In this document: in pieces, positions 6,545 through 15,445 of the stretch
How the letters are laid out: each line of letters opens with the position of its first letter
Numbering within the stretch: position 1 is the stretch's first letter
Position numbers and translations under genes: made by a program
The notes under the pieces: generated by a model
The model's input: the letters and a program-made list of their open reading frames with translations, nothing else
What the model was told of the DNA's origin: nothing
The model's database searches: none
Source: Akkermansia muciniphila
GTDB taxonomy: Bacteria; Verrucomicrobiota; Verrucomicrobiia; Verrucomicrobiales; Akkermansiaceae
Assembly (NCBI GenBank): GCA_945874895.1
Contig: CAMCIC010000018.1
Span: forward strand, 1 to 58,616
Direction: 5' to 3'
Length of the DNA: 58,616 nucleotides

Positions 6545-7756
6545 ATGTCCACCATCGCCGTCATCGGAACACTCGACTCCAAGGGTCTGGAACACGCATT
6601 TGTTGCCGCGGAAATCCGCAAACGAGGCCACGCGGTGTTGCTCATCGATCTCGGCACGGGCGGTGCTCCTGTCGTCACACCGGACATCACGCGATTCGAA
6701 GTCGCCGCTGCCGCCGGCCTGGACTTGCAGCCCTTGCTCGATCGACACGACCGCGGCGAATGCGTGGTCGCCATGTCCCAAGCAGCGCCCGTTTTGTTAG
6801 AAAAAATCGCGCGCGAAGGAAAGATTCACGGCGTGATTTCGTTAGGCGGAGGCGGCGGCACCGCACTCGCCACCGCCGCGATGCGCGCCCTGCCGCTCGG
6901 TTTCCCCAAGTTGATGGTTTCCACGCTCGCGAGCGGAAACACCGCGCATTACCTTGGCACGAAGGATATTGCGATGATGCCTGCCATCGTCGATGTCGCA
7001 GGACTCAACCGTGTCTCGCGCATGGTCTTCACCCGCGCTGCGGCCGCGATCTGCGCAATGGTCGAGGCACCGCTGGAAACGAGCGAGAGCAAACCCATCA
7101 TAGCCGCCAGCATGTTTGGCAATACCACCGAATGCATCGATCTGGCCAAACAAGTATTCGAAGAAGCCGGATATGAGGTCCTCGTCTTTCATGCCACCGG
7201 CACGGGCGGCAAAGCGATGGAAGACCTCATCGCCAGCGGCATGGTCAGTGGCGTGTTCGACGTGACCACCACCGAGTGGGCCGACGAACTCGTAGGCGGC
7301 ACTCTCAGCGCCGGTCCCACCCGCCTCGATGCGGCGGCCAAGACAGGAATCCCCACCGTCATCGCTCCCGGCTGTCTCGATATGGTGAATTTCGGCGCAC
7401 GCGAGACAGTTCCCGCGGCGTTTGCAGGCAGGAACTTTTACATCCACAATCCGCAAGTCACGCTCATGCGCACCAACGCCCCCGAATGCGCACAACTCGG
7501 AAAAATCCTTGCGGAAAAAGCCAACGCCTACTCCGCACCGGTGACCATCATGATTCCCGAAAAAGCCATCAGCATCATCAGCGCCGAGGGCCAACCTTTT
7601 CACGATGCCGATGCCGACAAAGCCCTCTTCGAGGCCATCCACCACAACAGCAAAGTCCCCATCATCACTCTCACGGAAACCATCAACAGCCCCGTCTTCG
7701 CCAAAGCCGCTGCAAAACAGCTCCTGAGGAACATCGAAATAACGCACAAGCCATAG
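6545..7756 (+). CDS. Tm-1-like ATP-binding domain protein (UPF0261)
   Basis: A 403-residue protein of the UPF0261/Tm-1-like family. The N-terminal half is Rossmann-like, with IAVIGTLDSKGLEHAFVA and LLIDLGTGG. The centre carries ISLGGGGGTALATAAMRALP and STLASGNTAHYLGTKDI, the glycine-rich nucleotide-binding features of the family. The C-terminal half contains MFGNTTECIDLAKQVFEEAG and VFHATGTGGKAMEDL. Length is normal for the bacterial single-gene form. In tomato the homologous N-terminal module of Tm-1 binds ATP and inhibits tobamovirus replication. The bacterial function is unknown and likely metabolic. It is translationally close-coupled to the TIM-barrel gene. Confidence 0.87.
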   Translation: MSTIAVIGTLDSKGLEHAFVAAEIRKRGHAVLLIDLGTGGAPVVTPDITRFEVAAAAGLDLQPLLDRHDRGECVVAMSQAAPVLLEKIAREGKIHGVISLGGGGGTALATAAMRALPLGFPKLMVSTLASGNTAHYLGTKDIAMMPAIVDVAGLNRVSRMVFTRAAAAICAMVEAPLETSESKPIIAASMFGNTTECIDLAKQVFEEAGYEVLVFHATGTGGKAMEDLIASGMVSGVFDVTTTEWADELVGGTLSAGPTRLDAAAKTGIPTVIAPGCLDMVNFGARETVPAAFAGRNFYIHNPQVTLMRTNAPECAQLGKILAEKANAYSAPVTIMIPEKAISIISAEGQPFHDADADKALFEAIHHNSKVPIITLTETINSPVFAKAAAKQLLRNIEITHKP

Positions 7757-7848
7757 ATACTCCCCACCACCTCTTCTTCCACTGATCACTGCCATGTCCG
7801 CCATAGCTTCAGCGACGGCGGATCACTTCACACTCACCATTCCATCCC

Positions 7849-8145
7849 ATGATCCGACACTACGGCGTATTCCAATTCAAACCCGAAATCACCCAGGAAC
7901 AAATCGACGAATGCTTTCGCGAAATGATGGGCATGGTCGGGCAGATTCCCGGCCTGCTCTCCATGGAGCATGGTCCTTATCAAAGCTCGGAGGGGCTGAA
8001 CGACGCCTACACTCACGGCTTCCTCATGAGTTTCGATTCGGCGCAAAGCCGTGATGAGTATCTCCCCCATCCAGAGCACGAACGCGTGCGTCAGATCGTG
8101 GCGCCACGCTTGGAGCGCCTCGTGGTGTTTGATTTCGCTTGGTAA
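7849..8145 (+). CDS. Dabb-family (stress-responsive alpha/beta-barrel) protein
   Basis: A 98-residue protein of the dimeric alpha-beta barrel family. It opens with MIRHYGVFQFKPEITQEQI and has the conserved pattern of His on strand 1 (IRHYGVF), a helix with EMMGMVGQIPGL, and a late segment YLPHPEHERV followed by LVVFDF. Dabb proteins are small dimeric enzymes or binding proteins, including some with roles in aromatic or polyketide chemistry. This one likely acts with the two preceding genes. The gap from the Tm-1-like gene is 92 bp. Its stop is 14 bases before the start of the large secreted dehydrogenase gene, so these may be one transcript. Confidence 0.82.
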   Translation: MIRHYGVFQFKPEITQEQIDECFREMMGMVGQIPGLLSMEHGPYQSSEGLNDAYTHGFLMSFDSAQSRDEYLPHPEHERVRQIVAPRLERLVVFDFAW

Positions 8146-8159
8146 CTACCGACATCCCT

Positions 8160-11100
8160 ATGAAAACGCTTTTCTGCATCGCTCTGCTCCTTACTTTTGC
8201 CAAGGCGCAGACCTCTCTCTTCAACGGCACCAACCTTGAAGGCTGGGAGATTCGCACAGGGGAGGAAACATGGTGGCGCGTGCAGGATGGCATGATCACC
8301 GGCGGATCCTTAACCCAGAAAGTTCCTTACAACACCTTTCTCTCGACAAAAAAAAGCTACCAGAACTTTGATCTGCGTTTTCAGATCAAACTCACCAAGG
8401 GCGATGGCTTCATCAACTCCGGTCTGCAACTGCGCAGCACACGCGTTTCTCACAATTCGGAAATGAGCGGGTATCAAGTCGATGCGGGCATCGGCTGGTG
8501 GGGCAAACTGTATGATGAATCGCGGCGCAACAAAGTGATGGGCGAACCGCTGGATGCCGCTGCCATCAAAGCCACGGCGAAGGACTGGGATTGGAATGAT
8601 TACCGCATCGTTTGTGAAGGGAAACGCATCCGCAGCTGGATCAACGGCGTGCCCGCGCTCGATTATACCGAGAGCGACCCGAGCATTCCACAATCAGGAT
8701 TGATCGGACTGCAAGCCCACGGCGGGGGGAAATTTCTCGTGCAGTTCAAAAACATCACGCTCACGGAACTGCCCGCCACTCCTGAATTCCAGGGGGCCCA
8801 GGAGCCGAAGATCGTCCCCATTTCCGAAGCCAAACCGCGCACGCCCCAGGAACAAAAGACCGCATTTCATCTGCCACCGGGATTCGAGATCGAACTCGTC
8901 GCCGCCGAGGACTCAACCACGGCCGCCGGCAAATTCATTTCCGTCTATTTCGATCAACGTGGTCGCATGTGGACGCAGACCGCGCTGGAGTATCCCGTCG
9001 ATGCGAATGAAAACGCCTCCATCGCCGATGCCCTTTACGCCAGCAAGGCGAAGGACAAAATCCTCATCTACGATCGCGATGCCGTATTCGACAAACCCTT
9101 GCCCGCCGAAGGACTGAAACCCAATCACGTGTTCGCCGATGGTCTCGCCATTCCGTTAGGCATTCTACCCTGGGGCGACGGCTCGAAATGCTATGCCCAG
9201 CATGGCCGCAACATCGTCCTGCTGACCGATACCAACAACGACAGTGTTTCCGATAAAAGCGAAGTCATTCTCGAAGGATTCGGCGTGCAGGACTCGCACC
9301 TGTTTCCCCATCAATTCACCCGCGCACCCGGCGGCTGGATTTGGATGGCCCAAGGAGCATTCAATTACAGCAAGGTCAAACGCCCGCACGATCCACAGGA
9401 AAAAGCCATCAAGTTCGACCAGACGCGCATGGCGCGCTTCCGCCCTGATGGCAGTGAGTTTGAAATCACATCGAACGGTCCCTGCAACATCTGGGGCTTA
9501 GTCATGGATCGAAATGGTGAATCCTTCATTCAGGAAGCCAACGACTTCGGCTACGGCGTGATGCCTTTTCACGAGTATGGCAATTACCCCGGCTGCTCAA
9601 ACGGCCAATGGAAAAGCTACGCCCCCGAGTTTCCCGGCACTTTTGTCAAACAACGCTTCGGCGGCACCGGCCTCAGCGGCCTTTGCCTCACCGATGCCGC
9701 AGATGCCTTTCCCACTCCGTATGCCAATCTCATGCTCGTGGCGAACCCGATCACCTCCCGCATCAATGCGGTCGTGATGCAGCGCGATCAACCGTCACCC
9801 GAGCACTACCTGACCGACTGGCAGTTCAACCGAATCGCGGATTTTGTCACCTGCGATGACCCTTGGTTCCGCCCAGTTGCCATGACACTGGGACCTGACG
9901 GATGCGTCTACATAGTTGATTGGTACAATAAAATCATCAGTCACAACGAAGTGCCCCGTGCTCATCCGGATCGCGATAAATTGCGCGGTCGCATCTGGCG
10001 CATCAAACACAGCGCGCAGAAAATATTCGAGGTGCCCGACTTCACGAAGCTGGACGACAAGGCGTTGCAAAGCCGATTGAAATCCCCATCGCTCGCGCAA
10101 ACCCAAATCGCCGCGCAAACCTTGGCCGACCGTAAAGTGACGCCGATCGATCTCACGGAAGTGCCAGCCCTCATGGCTCATCCGCCCACCTTGGAGCAAT
10201 TCGGAAAATCCGCCACATCGCCCAACATCCATATCCGTCGTGAAACCGCACGCGCGCTGGCTGAAACAAAGAATCTCTCACCCATCCTGTTCCAACTGCG
10301 CAAAGATCCCGACAAAAACGTGCGACGTGAGGCACTGACCAGCATGGGATACTGGCTCGGTAAAACAGAAGACAAAAAAGAATTGTTTTCCGCCCTGCTG
10401 GATTTCGAACTCACGGCGCTCCACGCTCCTCAAGCACAAAGCACGCGCAAGGGGATGATCTTGGTGCGCGAAGCCTATGACCGTGAATTCGAGCGCTATG
10501 TTGTTCGCCTACTGTTGGAGCGGCATGCCGCCGCACTCTCCCGATTCCTTGCCTCTGATGCCGCCGCTCCACTGCCTGTCGAAAGTTTTCTACTCGCAGC
10601 GCTTGCCCTACCCGCCGACGATGGCGCTCCTATCATTGCCAAACGTATTAGCGAACTGAAGCGAGGCCTGAACGATGAAGAAGTCTTGCGTCTGGTGCAA
10701 GCCATTCAAAATCCTATGATCCAACAATCGCTACGTGCCGCGATTGAAAACCCAGCGACGAGCAAGACGATCATGGATGCCTTGCTGAAAAACAAGAGTC
10801 GGATCTCTCCCGAACAAATCCAGTCCCTCATCGGAGGCGCCGTCGATCGAATGTTTGCAGGAAAAGCGGAAGACATGACTCGTGCCATCGACCTGAGCGC
10901 CGCATTCGCATTGAAAAATTCAAGCGATCGTCTGCAAAAAATCGCTCTAGATTCTGTTGATACCGCGACTCGCATTGCCGCACTCGATGCACTCGCCGCG
11001 CAGCAAAATTCCCATCCCATTCCTCTCACCTCCCTACTCCAGCATGCTGACCAAGGAATACGATTGAGCACGCTTAAAGCTCTTGCTGCCTCACGCGAAG

Positions 11101-12380
11101 TGGATGCAGGTAAGGCCACCATCGCAGGTCTCTCAAGCGTTCCCGCACCCTTGCGCGCACCCATCATGGAGATCTTGGTTTCCCACAAAAGCGGTGCTTC
11201 GGCCGTGGTAGCCGCCTGCCTTTCCCAACAAGCGCTCAAGGCTGAAGACCTGAGCAACATCACCCTCGACCGCTTGCAAACAGTCCTCGGCAACGACCCC
11301 GAGTGGAAAAAACTGCTCACACAACTCGGCGATAAATTCCGCACCGTGCTTCAACTCAACGGAACGAATCAAGCGCATATTCCTACCACCCTATCCTTGC
11401 CCGGACCATTCACCATCGAGACATGGGTCAAGCTCCGCCCCGGCATCGATAACCGCGATAGCATTGGCGGTGCGAACGATCAGCTCGACCTCAACTTCGC
11501 CGGTGAACTTTTCCGCGTCTATGTCGGCTCTCACGGCGGCGATGTACTCATTGCAAAAAAACGAATCATCGCCGATCTCTGGACTCACGTCGCCGCCACG
11601 CGCGATGCATCAGGTCGATTCAAGATCTACATCAATGGTGAACTGGATAGCACGAGCGCCAAAACCGCCAAACATCGCATCGAAAAAATCCTCGTCGGCT
11701 GGAGCTCACCACAAGGCGGCACCGACGGAGAATTTGCCGAATACCGCATTTGGAATCGCGAACGAAGCGCCGCCGAAATCCGCACGCATTTCGACCGTAG
11801 CCTGCCTGCGGGCGGTGCGGGGCTGCTCTACAATGGCAGCAATGACAAGGGCTGGGGGGCGACCCATAAGGCCGTCTCACTCCTTCGCACCTTGAATCTG
11901 CCACCCGTCATGAGTCTCGAACAAGCCAAAGACTTTGATGCCAAATACGAACACTACATCGAATTGATGAAACAACCCGGCCATACAGAAGCGGGCAAAA
12001 CTCTCGCCGCACTATGCAGCGCTTGCCATCAGTTCGGTCATTCGGGTGGAAACATCGGCCCGAATCTCAGCAGTGTTGGAGCGATGGGTCCAGAGGCCAT
12101 CGTCCGCAACATCCTCACACCGAATGCCGCGATCGAACCCGGCTACCGGATTTTCCGCGTCCAACTCAAGGACGGTTCACTGCTCGATTCTTTTTTCGTC
12201 AGCGAAGACAAAGACGCCATCGTCGTAAGGCAAATGGGTGCGGGCGACAAGCGGATCGAACGAAAGGACATTGTCTCCACCCAGTTCCTGCGCCAGAGCC
12301 TTATGCCGGAGGGTCTGCTCGATTCGTTCACCGATCAGCAACGCAAGGATTTGTTTTCCTATCTGATGTCGCTCAAGTGA
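8160..12380 (+). CDS. Secreted multidomain PVC-type dehydrogenase: DUF1080 - beta-propeller - HEAT - LamG - haem-binding
   Basis: A 1406-residue exported protein. MKTLFCIALLLTFAKAQ is a Sec signal peptide, which selects the ATG at 8160. Domains in order: DUF1080 (3-keto-disaccharide hydrolase fold, about 19-210, SLFNGTNLEGWEIR); a PVC-type membrane-bound dehydrogenase/sorbosone-dehydrogenase-like beta-propeller (about 235-620, with VFADGLAIPLGILPWGDG and YIVDWYNKIISHNEVP); helical HEAT-like repeats (about 630-1050); a LamG/concanavalin-like domain (about 1057-1215, IETWVKLRPG and FAEYRIWNRERS); and a C-terminal cytochrome-c-like module with one CSACH motif near residue 1286. By family, it would oxidise or process a sugar outside the cytoplasm and pass electrons to its haem. 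The gene follows the Dabb gene by 14 bases and is probably in the AraC-controlled cluster. Confidence 0.88.
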   Translation: MKTLFCIALLLTFAKAQTSLFNGTNLEGWEIRTGEETWWRVQDGMITGGSLTQKVPYNTFLSTKKSYQNFDLRFQIKLTKGDGFINSGLQLRSTRVSHNSEMSGYQVDAGIGWWGKLYDESRRNKVMGEPLDAAAIKATAKDWDWNDYRIVCEGKRIRSWINGVPALDYTESDPSIPQSGLIGLQAHGGGKFLVQFKNITLTELPATPEFQGAQEPKIVPISEAKPRTPQEQKTAFHLPPGFEIELVAAEDSTTAAGKFISVYFDQRGRMWTQTALEYPVDANENASIADALYASKAKDKILIYDRDAVFDKPLPAEGLKPNHVFADGLAIPLGILPWGDGSKCYAQHGRNIVLLTDTNNDSVSDKSEVILEGFGVQDSHLFPHQFTRAPGGWIWMAQGAFNYSKVKRPHDPQEKAIKFDQTRMARFRPDGSEFEITSNGPCNIWGLVMDRNGESFIQEANDFGYGVMPFHEYGNYPGCSNGQWKSYAPEFPGTFVKQRFGGTGLSGLCLTDAADAFPTPYANLMLVANPITSRINAVVMQRDQPSPEHYLTDWQFNRIADFVTCDDPWFRPVAMTLGPDGCVYIVDWYNKIISHNEVPRAHPDRDKLRGRIWRIKHSAQKIFEVPDFTKLDDKALQSRLKSPSLAQTQIAAQTLADRKVTPIDLTEVPALMAHPPTLEQFGKSATSPNIHIRRETARALAETKNLSPILFQLRKDPDKNVRREALTSMGYWLGKTEDKKELFSALLDFELTALHAPQAQSTRKGMILVREAYDREFERYVVRLLLERHAAALSRFLASDAAAPLPVESFLLAALALPADDGAPIIAKRISELKRGLNDEEVLRLVQAIQNPMIQQSLRAAIENPATSKTIMDALLKNKSRISPEQIQSLIGGAVDRMFAGKAEDMTRAIDLSAAFALKNSSDRLQKIALDSVDTATRIAALDALAAQQNSHPIPLTSLLQHADQGIRLSTLKALAASREVDAGKATIAGLSSVPAPLRAPIMEILVSHKSGASAVVAACLSQQALKAEDLSNITLDRLQTVLGNDPEWKKLLTQLGDKFRTVLQLNGTNQAHIPTTLSLPGPFTIETWVKLRPGIDNRDSIGGANDQLDLNFAGELFRVYVGSHGGDVLIAKKRIIADLWTHVAATRDASGRFKIYINGELDSTSAKTAKHRIEKILVGWSSPQGGTDGEFAEYRIWNRERSAAEIRTHFDRSLPAGGAGLLYNGSNDKGWGATHKAVSLLRTLNLPPVMSLEQAKDFDAKYEHYIELMKQPGHTEAGKTLAALCSACHQFGHSGGNIGPNLSSVGAMGPEAIVRNILTPNAAIEPGYRIFRVQLKDGSLLDSFFVSEDKDAIVVRQMGAGDKRIERKDIVSTQFLRQSLMPEGLLDSFTDQQRKDLFSYLMSLK

Positions 12381-12422
12381 GAGTCGGTGCGATTTTGACG
12401 CATAACGCAAGCAAGCACGAGA

Positions 12423-13541
12423 TTACTCTCGGAACTGGAAGGGTTCAGGCAAACGCGAGATCAATAACTTGCGCAGGATTTTCCCCATATCGCTGCGGGG
12501 GAAATCCGGCAGGCACACCACCTCCGTCAGACGCTCGTAACCGCGGCACCTTTGGTGGTATTTCTCCAACACCGTTGCCACCCATGTTTCTGGCAAATTC
12601 TCATGCACCATGACCAAGCGATGCTGTTGTCGGGGATGTGACAATGCCAGCACAGCAATTTTTCCCGATGGCAAGCCGAGTTCGATCAGTTGCGATTCCA
12701 TCGCTGCCGGATTCACCAACTCGCCAAGAACTTTCACCAAGGTATCAGCTCGATGAGTGACGAGGATACGATTGTCTAACAATTCGCCGCAGTCATTCGT
12801 TTCATACCAATCTCCTTGCCGCTTGTGATAGCTCCAGCTGTCATTCTGAACCTGCAATTCACCGTGAAACAGTGCGGGGCCGCGGATCGAGATCTGGCCC
12901 GCGTCATCAACACGAAGCTGCCAGTGTGGGAGAATTGGCAAAAATTCGGAATCATAAGGATGATTCAGGGAGTCCGGATCTTGGGTGGCAATTTGGGAAC
13001 CGGCCTCCGTCATGCCATAGCTTGCCAATGCGGGCCAACCCTGTTCGCGCGCTTTTCTCGCGAGAGGCGCTTCCAGGCGACCGCCACCCACAATGATCAC
13101 TTTCAACGAAGCAGGACCGTGGAAACCCGCCTCTACCAAATCGTGCAATTGCGTGGGCACTAACGAAAGATGCGTCACCCGTGACTCGCTCAACCATGTG
13201 AAACAAGAGTTTGCGTTCCATCGTTCTGGATCAATCGTAAGCTGACAACCGCTGACGTGCGTGCGCGCGATCACACCAAAACCACCGACGTGCCACCACG
13301 GCAAACAAAGTCCCCACACGGAACTGGCATCGACACGACAATGCTCATTGACGGCTCGTGCTGAAGTCAGCAGGGATTGTCGGGATAGCGCAAGGAATCG
13401 CGCCCCACCTGTGGATCCCGAGGTAGCAAACACCAGCGAAGGGATAGGCAAATTCGGTATCCGTGTGAGCTCCCCTGGCTGCATCAGCCAGGAAACATCA
13501 CTTTCCCAGAAGGAGGAGGAGACTAGCGAATGCGGGTCCAT
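12423..13541 (-). CDS. menE: o-Succinylbenzoate-CoA ligase (menaquinone biosynthesis)
   Basis: A 372-residue member of the AMP-binding (ANL) superfamily. Visible motifs are the phosphate loop FATSGSTGGARF, the A5 motif YGMTEAGSQ, GDWYETNDCG (the hinge-proximal Asp) and the C-terminal MGKILRKLL with the catalytic Lys. It is short for an ANL enzyme, as MenE proteins often are. MenE activates o-succinylbenzoate to its CoA ester. Identification as MenE rather than another ligase rests mainly on the adjacent menC: the start of this gene overlaps the end of menC by 19 nt, so the two are translationally coupled. Other men genes are not in the window. It is convergent with the large dehydrogenase gene. 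Confidence 0.85.
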   Translation of the reverse strand: MDPHSLVSSSFWESDVSWLMQPGELTRIPNLPIPSLVFATSGSTGGARFLALSRQSLLTSARAVNEHCRVDASSVWGLCLPWWHVGGFGVIARTHVSGCQLTIDPERWNANSCFTWLSESRVTHLSLVPTQLHDLVEAGFHGPASLKVIIVGGGRLEAPLARKAREQGWPALASYGMTEAGSQIATQDPDSLNHPYDSEFLPILPHWQLRVDDAGQISIRGPALFHGELQVQNDSWSYHKRQGDWYETNDCGELLDNRILVTHRADTLVKVLGELVNPAAMESQLIELGLPSGKIAVLALSHPRQQHRLVMVHENLPETWVATVLEKYHQRCRGYERLTEVVCLPDFPRSDMGKILRKLLISRLPEPFQFRE

Positions 13542-14443
13542 GGGAGTTTTTCTAACAAATCATCAAACCCCATGCCAGTGCCGGGAATCGACGGCCATGA
13601 AGGTAGCCAAGGGCCCATGCATTCGGTGAAGGCATCTCTTTGAAACAAGTGATCTGTGCGCAATCCGCAGATGTTGCTGACACCCGCACGAGACGCCGAG
13701 AACGCCGCCCAGGCTTGCCCCACGGGGTGATCCATGGCCGATGTGACCACCACATTTTCCAACGTAGAACCTGAGGGCAATGACTGCCACGCCGGCTTCC
13801 AAATCGCTAGCGTCTCGCGAGTCATCGCTGCGCTGGAAAAAGCACGGTCTACCGCGAATGCAACACCGTATTGTTTTTGCCATGTGAGCCAGGATTCCTT
13901 GTCATAAGAAAATGGATCCTCGATCCAGTCCATGCGCTCCACGAAATCAACAGGAAGACTCTTCCACCCATTTGTGAACGATTCACGATCTGGCACTTCG
14001 TTAAAATCCAAGCGCAAGCGGATGCCTGGATGACGATGTGACCAATCGATCACATCATCGATATCCAACCAAGAAGCCTTGAGTTTTGCATGAGTAAAAT
14101 TACACGATGCATGGTCTGGTAGGTTTTGATGTAGGTCGGTAATGGTAGCGTGACTCAACGGAACGAGATGATGATCCCACCACGAGAGTCCTGCCTTGCG
14201 GGCGGAGGCATCAGCTTCTGCACAAGCGAGAGCCTGCTCCAACAGGGGAAGTGATTCGCCCCTTTCCAGTGCTTGCCAATGTTCCTCGACCGACGGATGA
14301 CCGAACATCGTCCATGGCTGCACACAACCGTAACCATCATCGCGTTTGAGCAAAAAACCTACGACAGAATGAGCGCTCGTGCGCCGATTGAGCGCATGAT
14401 GGGATTCCATGCGGTATTTCCAGCCGTAGATTTCGCCTGCCAC
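13523..14443 (-). CDS. menC: o-Succinylbenzoate synthase (menaquinone biosynthesis)
   Basis: Enolase-superfamily enzyme that dehydrates SHCHC to o-succinylbenzoate. The catalytic KxK appears in HAKLKAS. The metal-ligand acids are in LRLDFNEV, DWIEDPF and FAVDRAF, and the distal part has MGFDDLL. The start is uncertain. ATG at 14410 would cut into the N-terminal capping domain, while GTG at 14443 keeps the expected first strand (EIYGWKYRMESHH) and gives 306 residues; I prefer the GTG. The frame stays open further upstream but would run into the divergent rhomboid gene. menE follows with a 19-nt overlap. Confidence 0.82.
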   Translation of the reverse strand: MAGEIYGWKYRMESHHALNRRTSAHSVVGFLLKRDDGYGCVQPWTMFGHPSVEEHWQALERGESLPLLEQALACAEADASARKAGLSWWDHHLVPLSHATITDLHQNLPDHASCNFTHAKLKASWLDIDDVIDWSHRHPGIRLRLDFNEVPDRESFTNGWKSLPVDFVERMDWIEDPFSYDKESWLTWQKQYGVAFAVDRAFSSAAMTRETLAIWKPAWQSLPSGSTLENVVVTSAMDHPVGQAWAAFSASRAGVSNICGLRTDHLFQRDAFTECMGPWLPSWPSIPGTGMGFDDLLEKLPWTRIR

Positions 14444-14544
14444 ATCGAGAGCATACCATGCGAACCGCGAGTCACAAGCACAAGCCACGAATTTGCGATT
14501 GCAAGTTGACGCAGCGCGAATTTGCAGGATGCTACTTGAGAACG

Positions 14545-15405
14545 ATGATGTCCACATCCATCCCATCCCTTGACCTTGCGCACGAAACGGATGCATGGGT
14601 GACGGTAAGACGCTTTTCTTCGTTGAATGAGGCCAATGACCATGGACTGGTGGCATTGGCGATGGGTGAAGATTGCCGAGTGGAACAGCAAGAAGAAGAC
14701 CAAGGCTTTGTCCTACAGATCGAGCGCGAACTGACGCCAAAACTGGAAAAAGAACTGAATGCCTTTACCGCAGAGTTAGAAGATTGCCGCAGGCAAACAA
14801 AGGTGCCGGAGGTTCCTCTTCACCCCGCAGGTTGGGCATGGTATGCCGCGTGGGCCATGGGATTGATCGCGGTCTATCGCTGGCAAATGCAACCCGGCCA
14901 TTCTGACTCTTTGTTTCTCTCTTCAAGTCACGGATTGATCGTGAGTCACCAGTGGTGGCGCCCCTTTACTTCGCTCTTTCTCCACGCTGATCTATCGCAC
15001 CTAGCCGGAAACCTTTTGACGGGGCTGGGTTTCAGTTTGTTTGTTGCTAGGACCTTCGGAGCCTGGAAGGCATGGACCTTGATCCTGCTTTGCGGGGCTT
15101 TGGCCAATGCGCTAAACGCTTGGCTGCATTTCCCTGCGGAGTTCCATTCACTCGGTGCATCGACAGCGGTTTTCTCCGCGCTGGGATTGCTTTCCGGCAG
15201 TGGACTGGTGGAAAGCTGGCGCATGCGCCCACTGTGGACGTGGCCGAAAGTCATCGCTCCACTGCTGGCAGGCATCGTTTTGCTCGGGATGCTGGGTGGT
15301 GGCAAGGATCCGCATACGGATGTGATAGGCCATGTCTGCGGCTTCGTGGTCGGCCTCGGCGCGGGCACGATCGTAGCGCACGTCGAACAGAGGCGCATTC
15401 ATTGA
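14545..15405 (+). CDS. Rhomboid-family intramembrane serine protease
   Basis: A 286-residue inner-membrane protein. A soluble N-terminal region of about 95 residues precedes six or so membrane segments. The family signatures are in place: WWRPFTSLFLHADLSHLAGN (the L1 loop WR plus the HxxxHLxxN of TM2), the nucleophile in LGASTAVFSALG (Ser206) and the catalytic His in VIGHVCGFVVG (His263). Rhomboids cleave transmembrane substrates; no substrate can be inferred here. ATG at 14545 or 14548 fits. The gene is divergent from menC with about 100 bp between the starts. Confidence 0.9.
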   Translation: MMSTSIPSLDLAHETDAWVTVRRFSSLNEANDHGLVALAMGEDCRVEQQEEDQGFVLQIERELTPKLEKELNAFTAELEDCRRQTKVPEVPLHPAGWAWYAAWAMGLIAVYRWQMQPGHSDSLFLSSSHGLIVSHQWWRPFTSLFLHADLSHLAGNLLTGLGFSLFVARTFGAWKAWTLILLCGALANALNAWLHFPAEFHSLGASTAVFSALGLLSGSGLVESWRMRPLWTWPKVIAPLLAGIVLLGMLGGGKDPHTDVIGHVCGFVVGLGAGTIVAHVEQRRIH

Positions 15406-15445
15406 TTTTTCTTTTCCACAACTGCTGACTGGACAAGACTGCGGC

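Noticed and set aside
6842-7804. Minus-strand ORF of 320 codons
   Set aside because: Antisense to the Tm-1-like gene, whose frame has family motifs throughout. The antisense product is Gly/Asp-rich with no features.
10706-11344. Minus-strand ORF of 212 codons
   Set aside because: Shadow of the large dehydrogenase gene, Ala/Ser/Arg-rich, no motifs.
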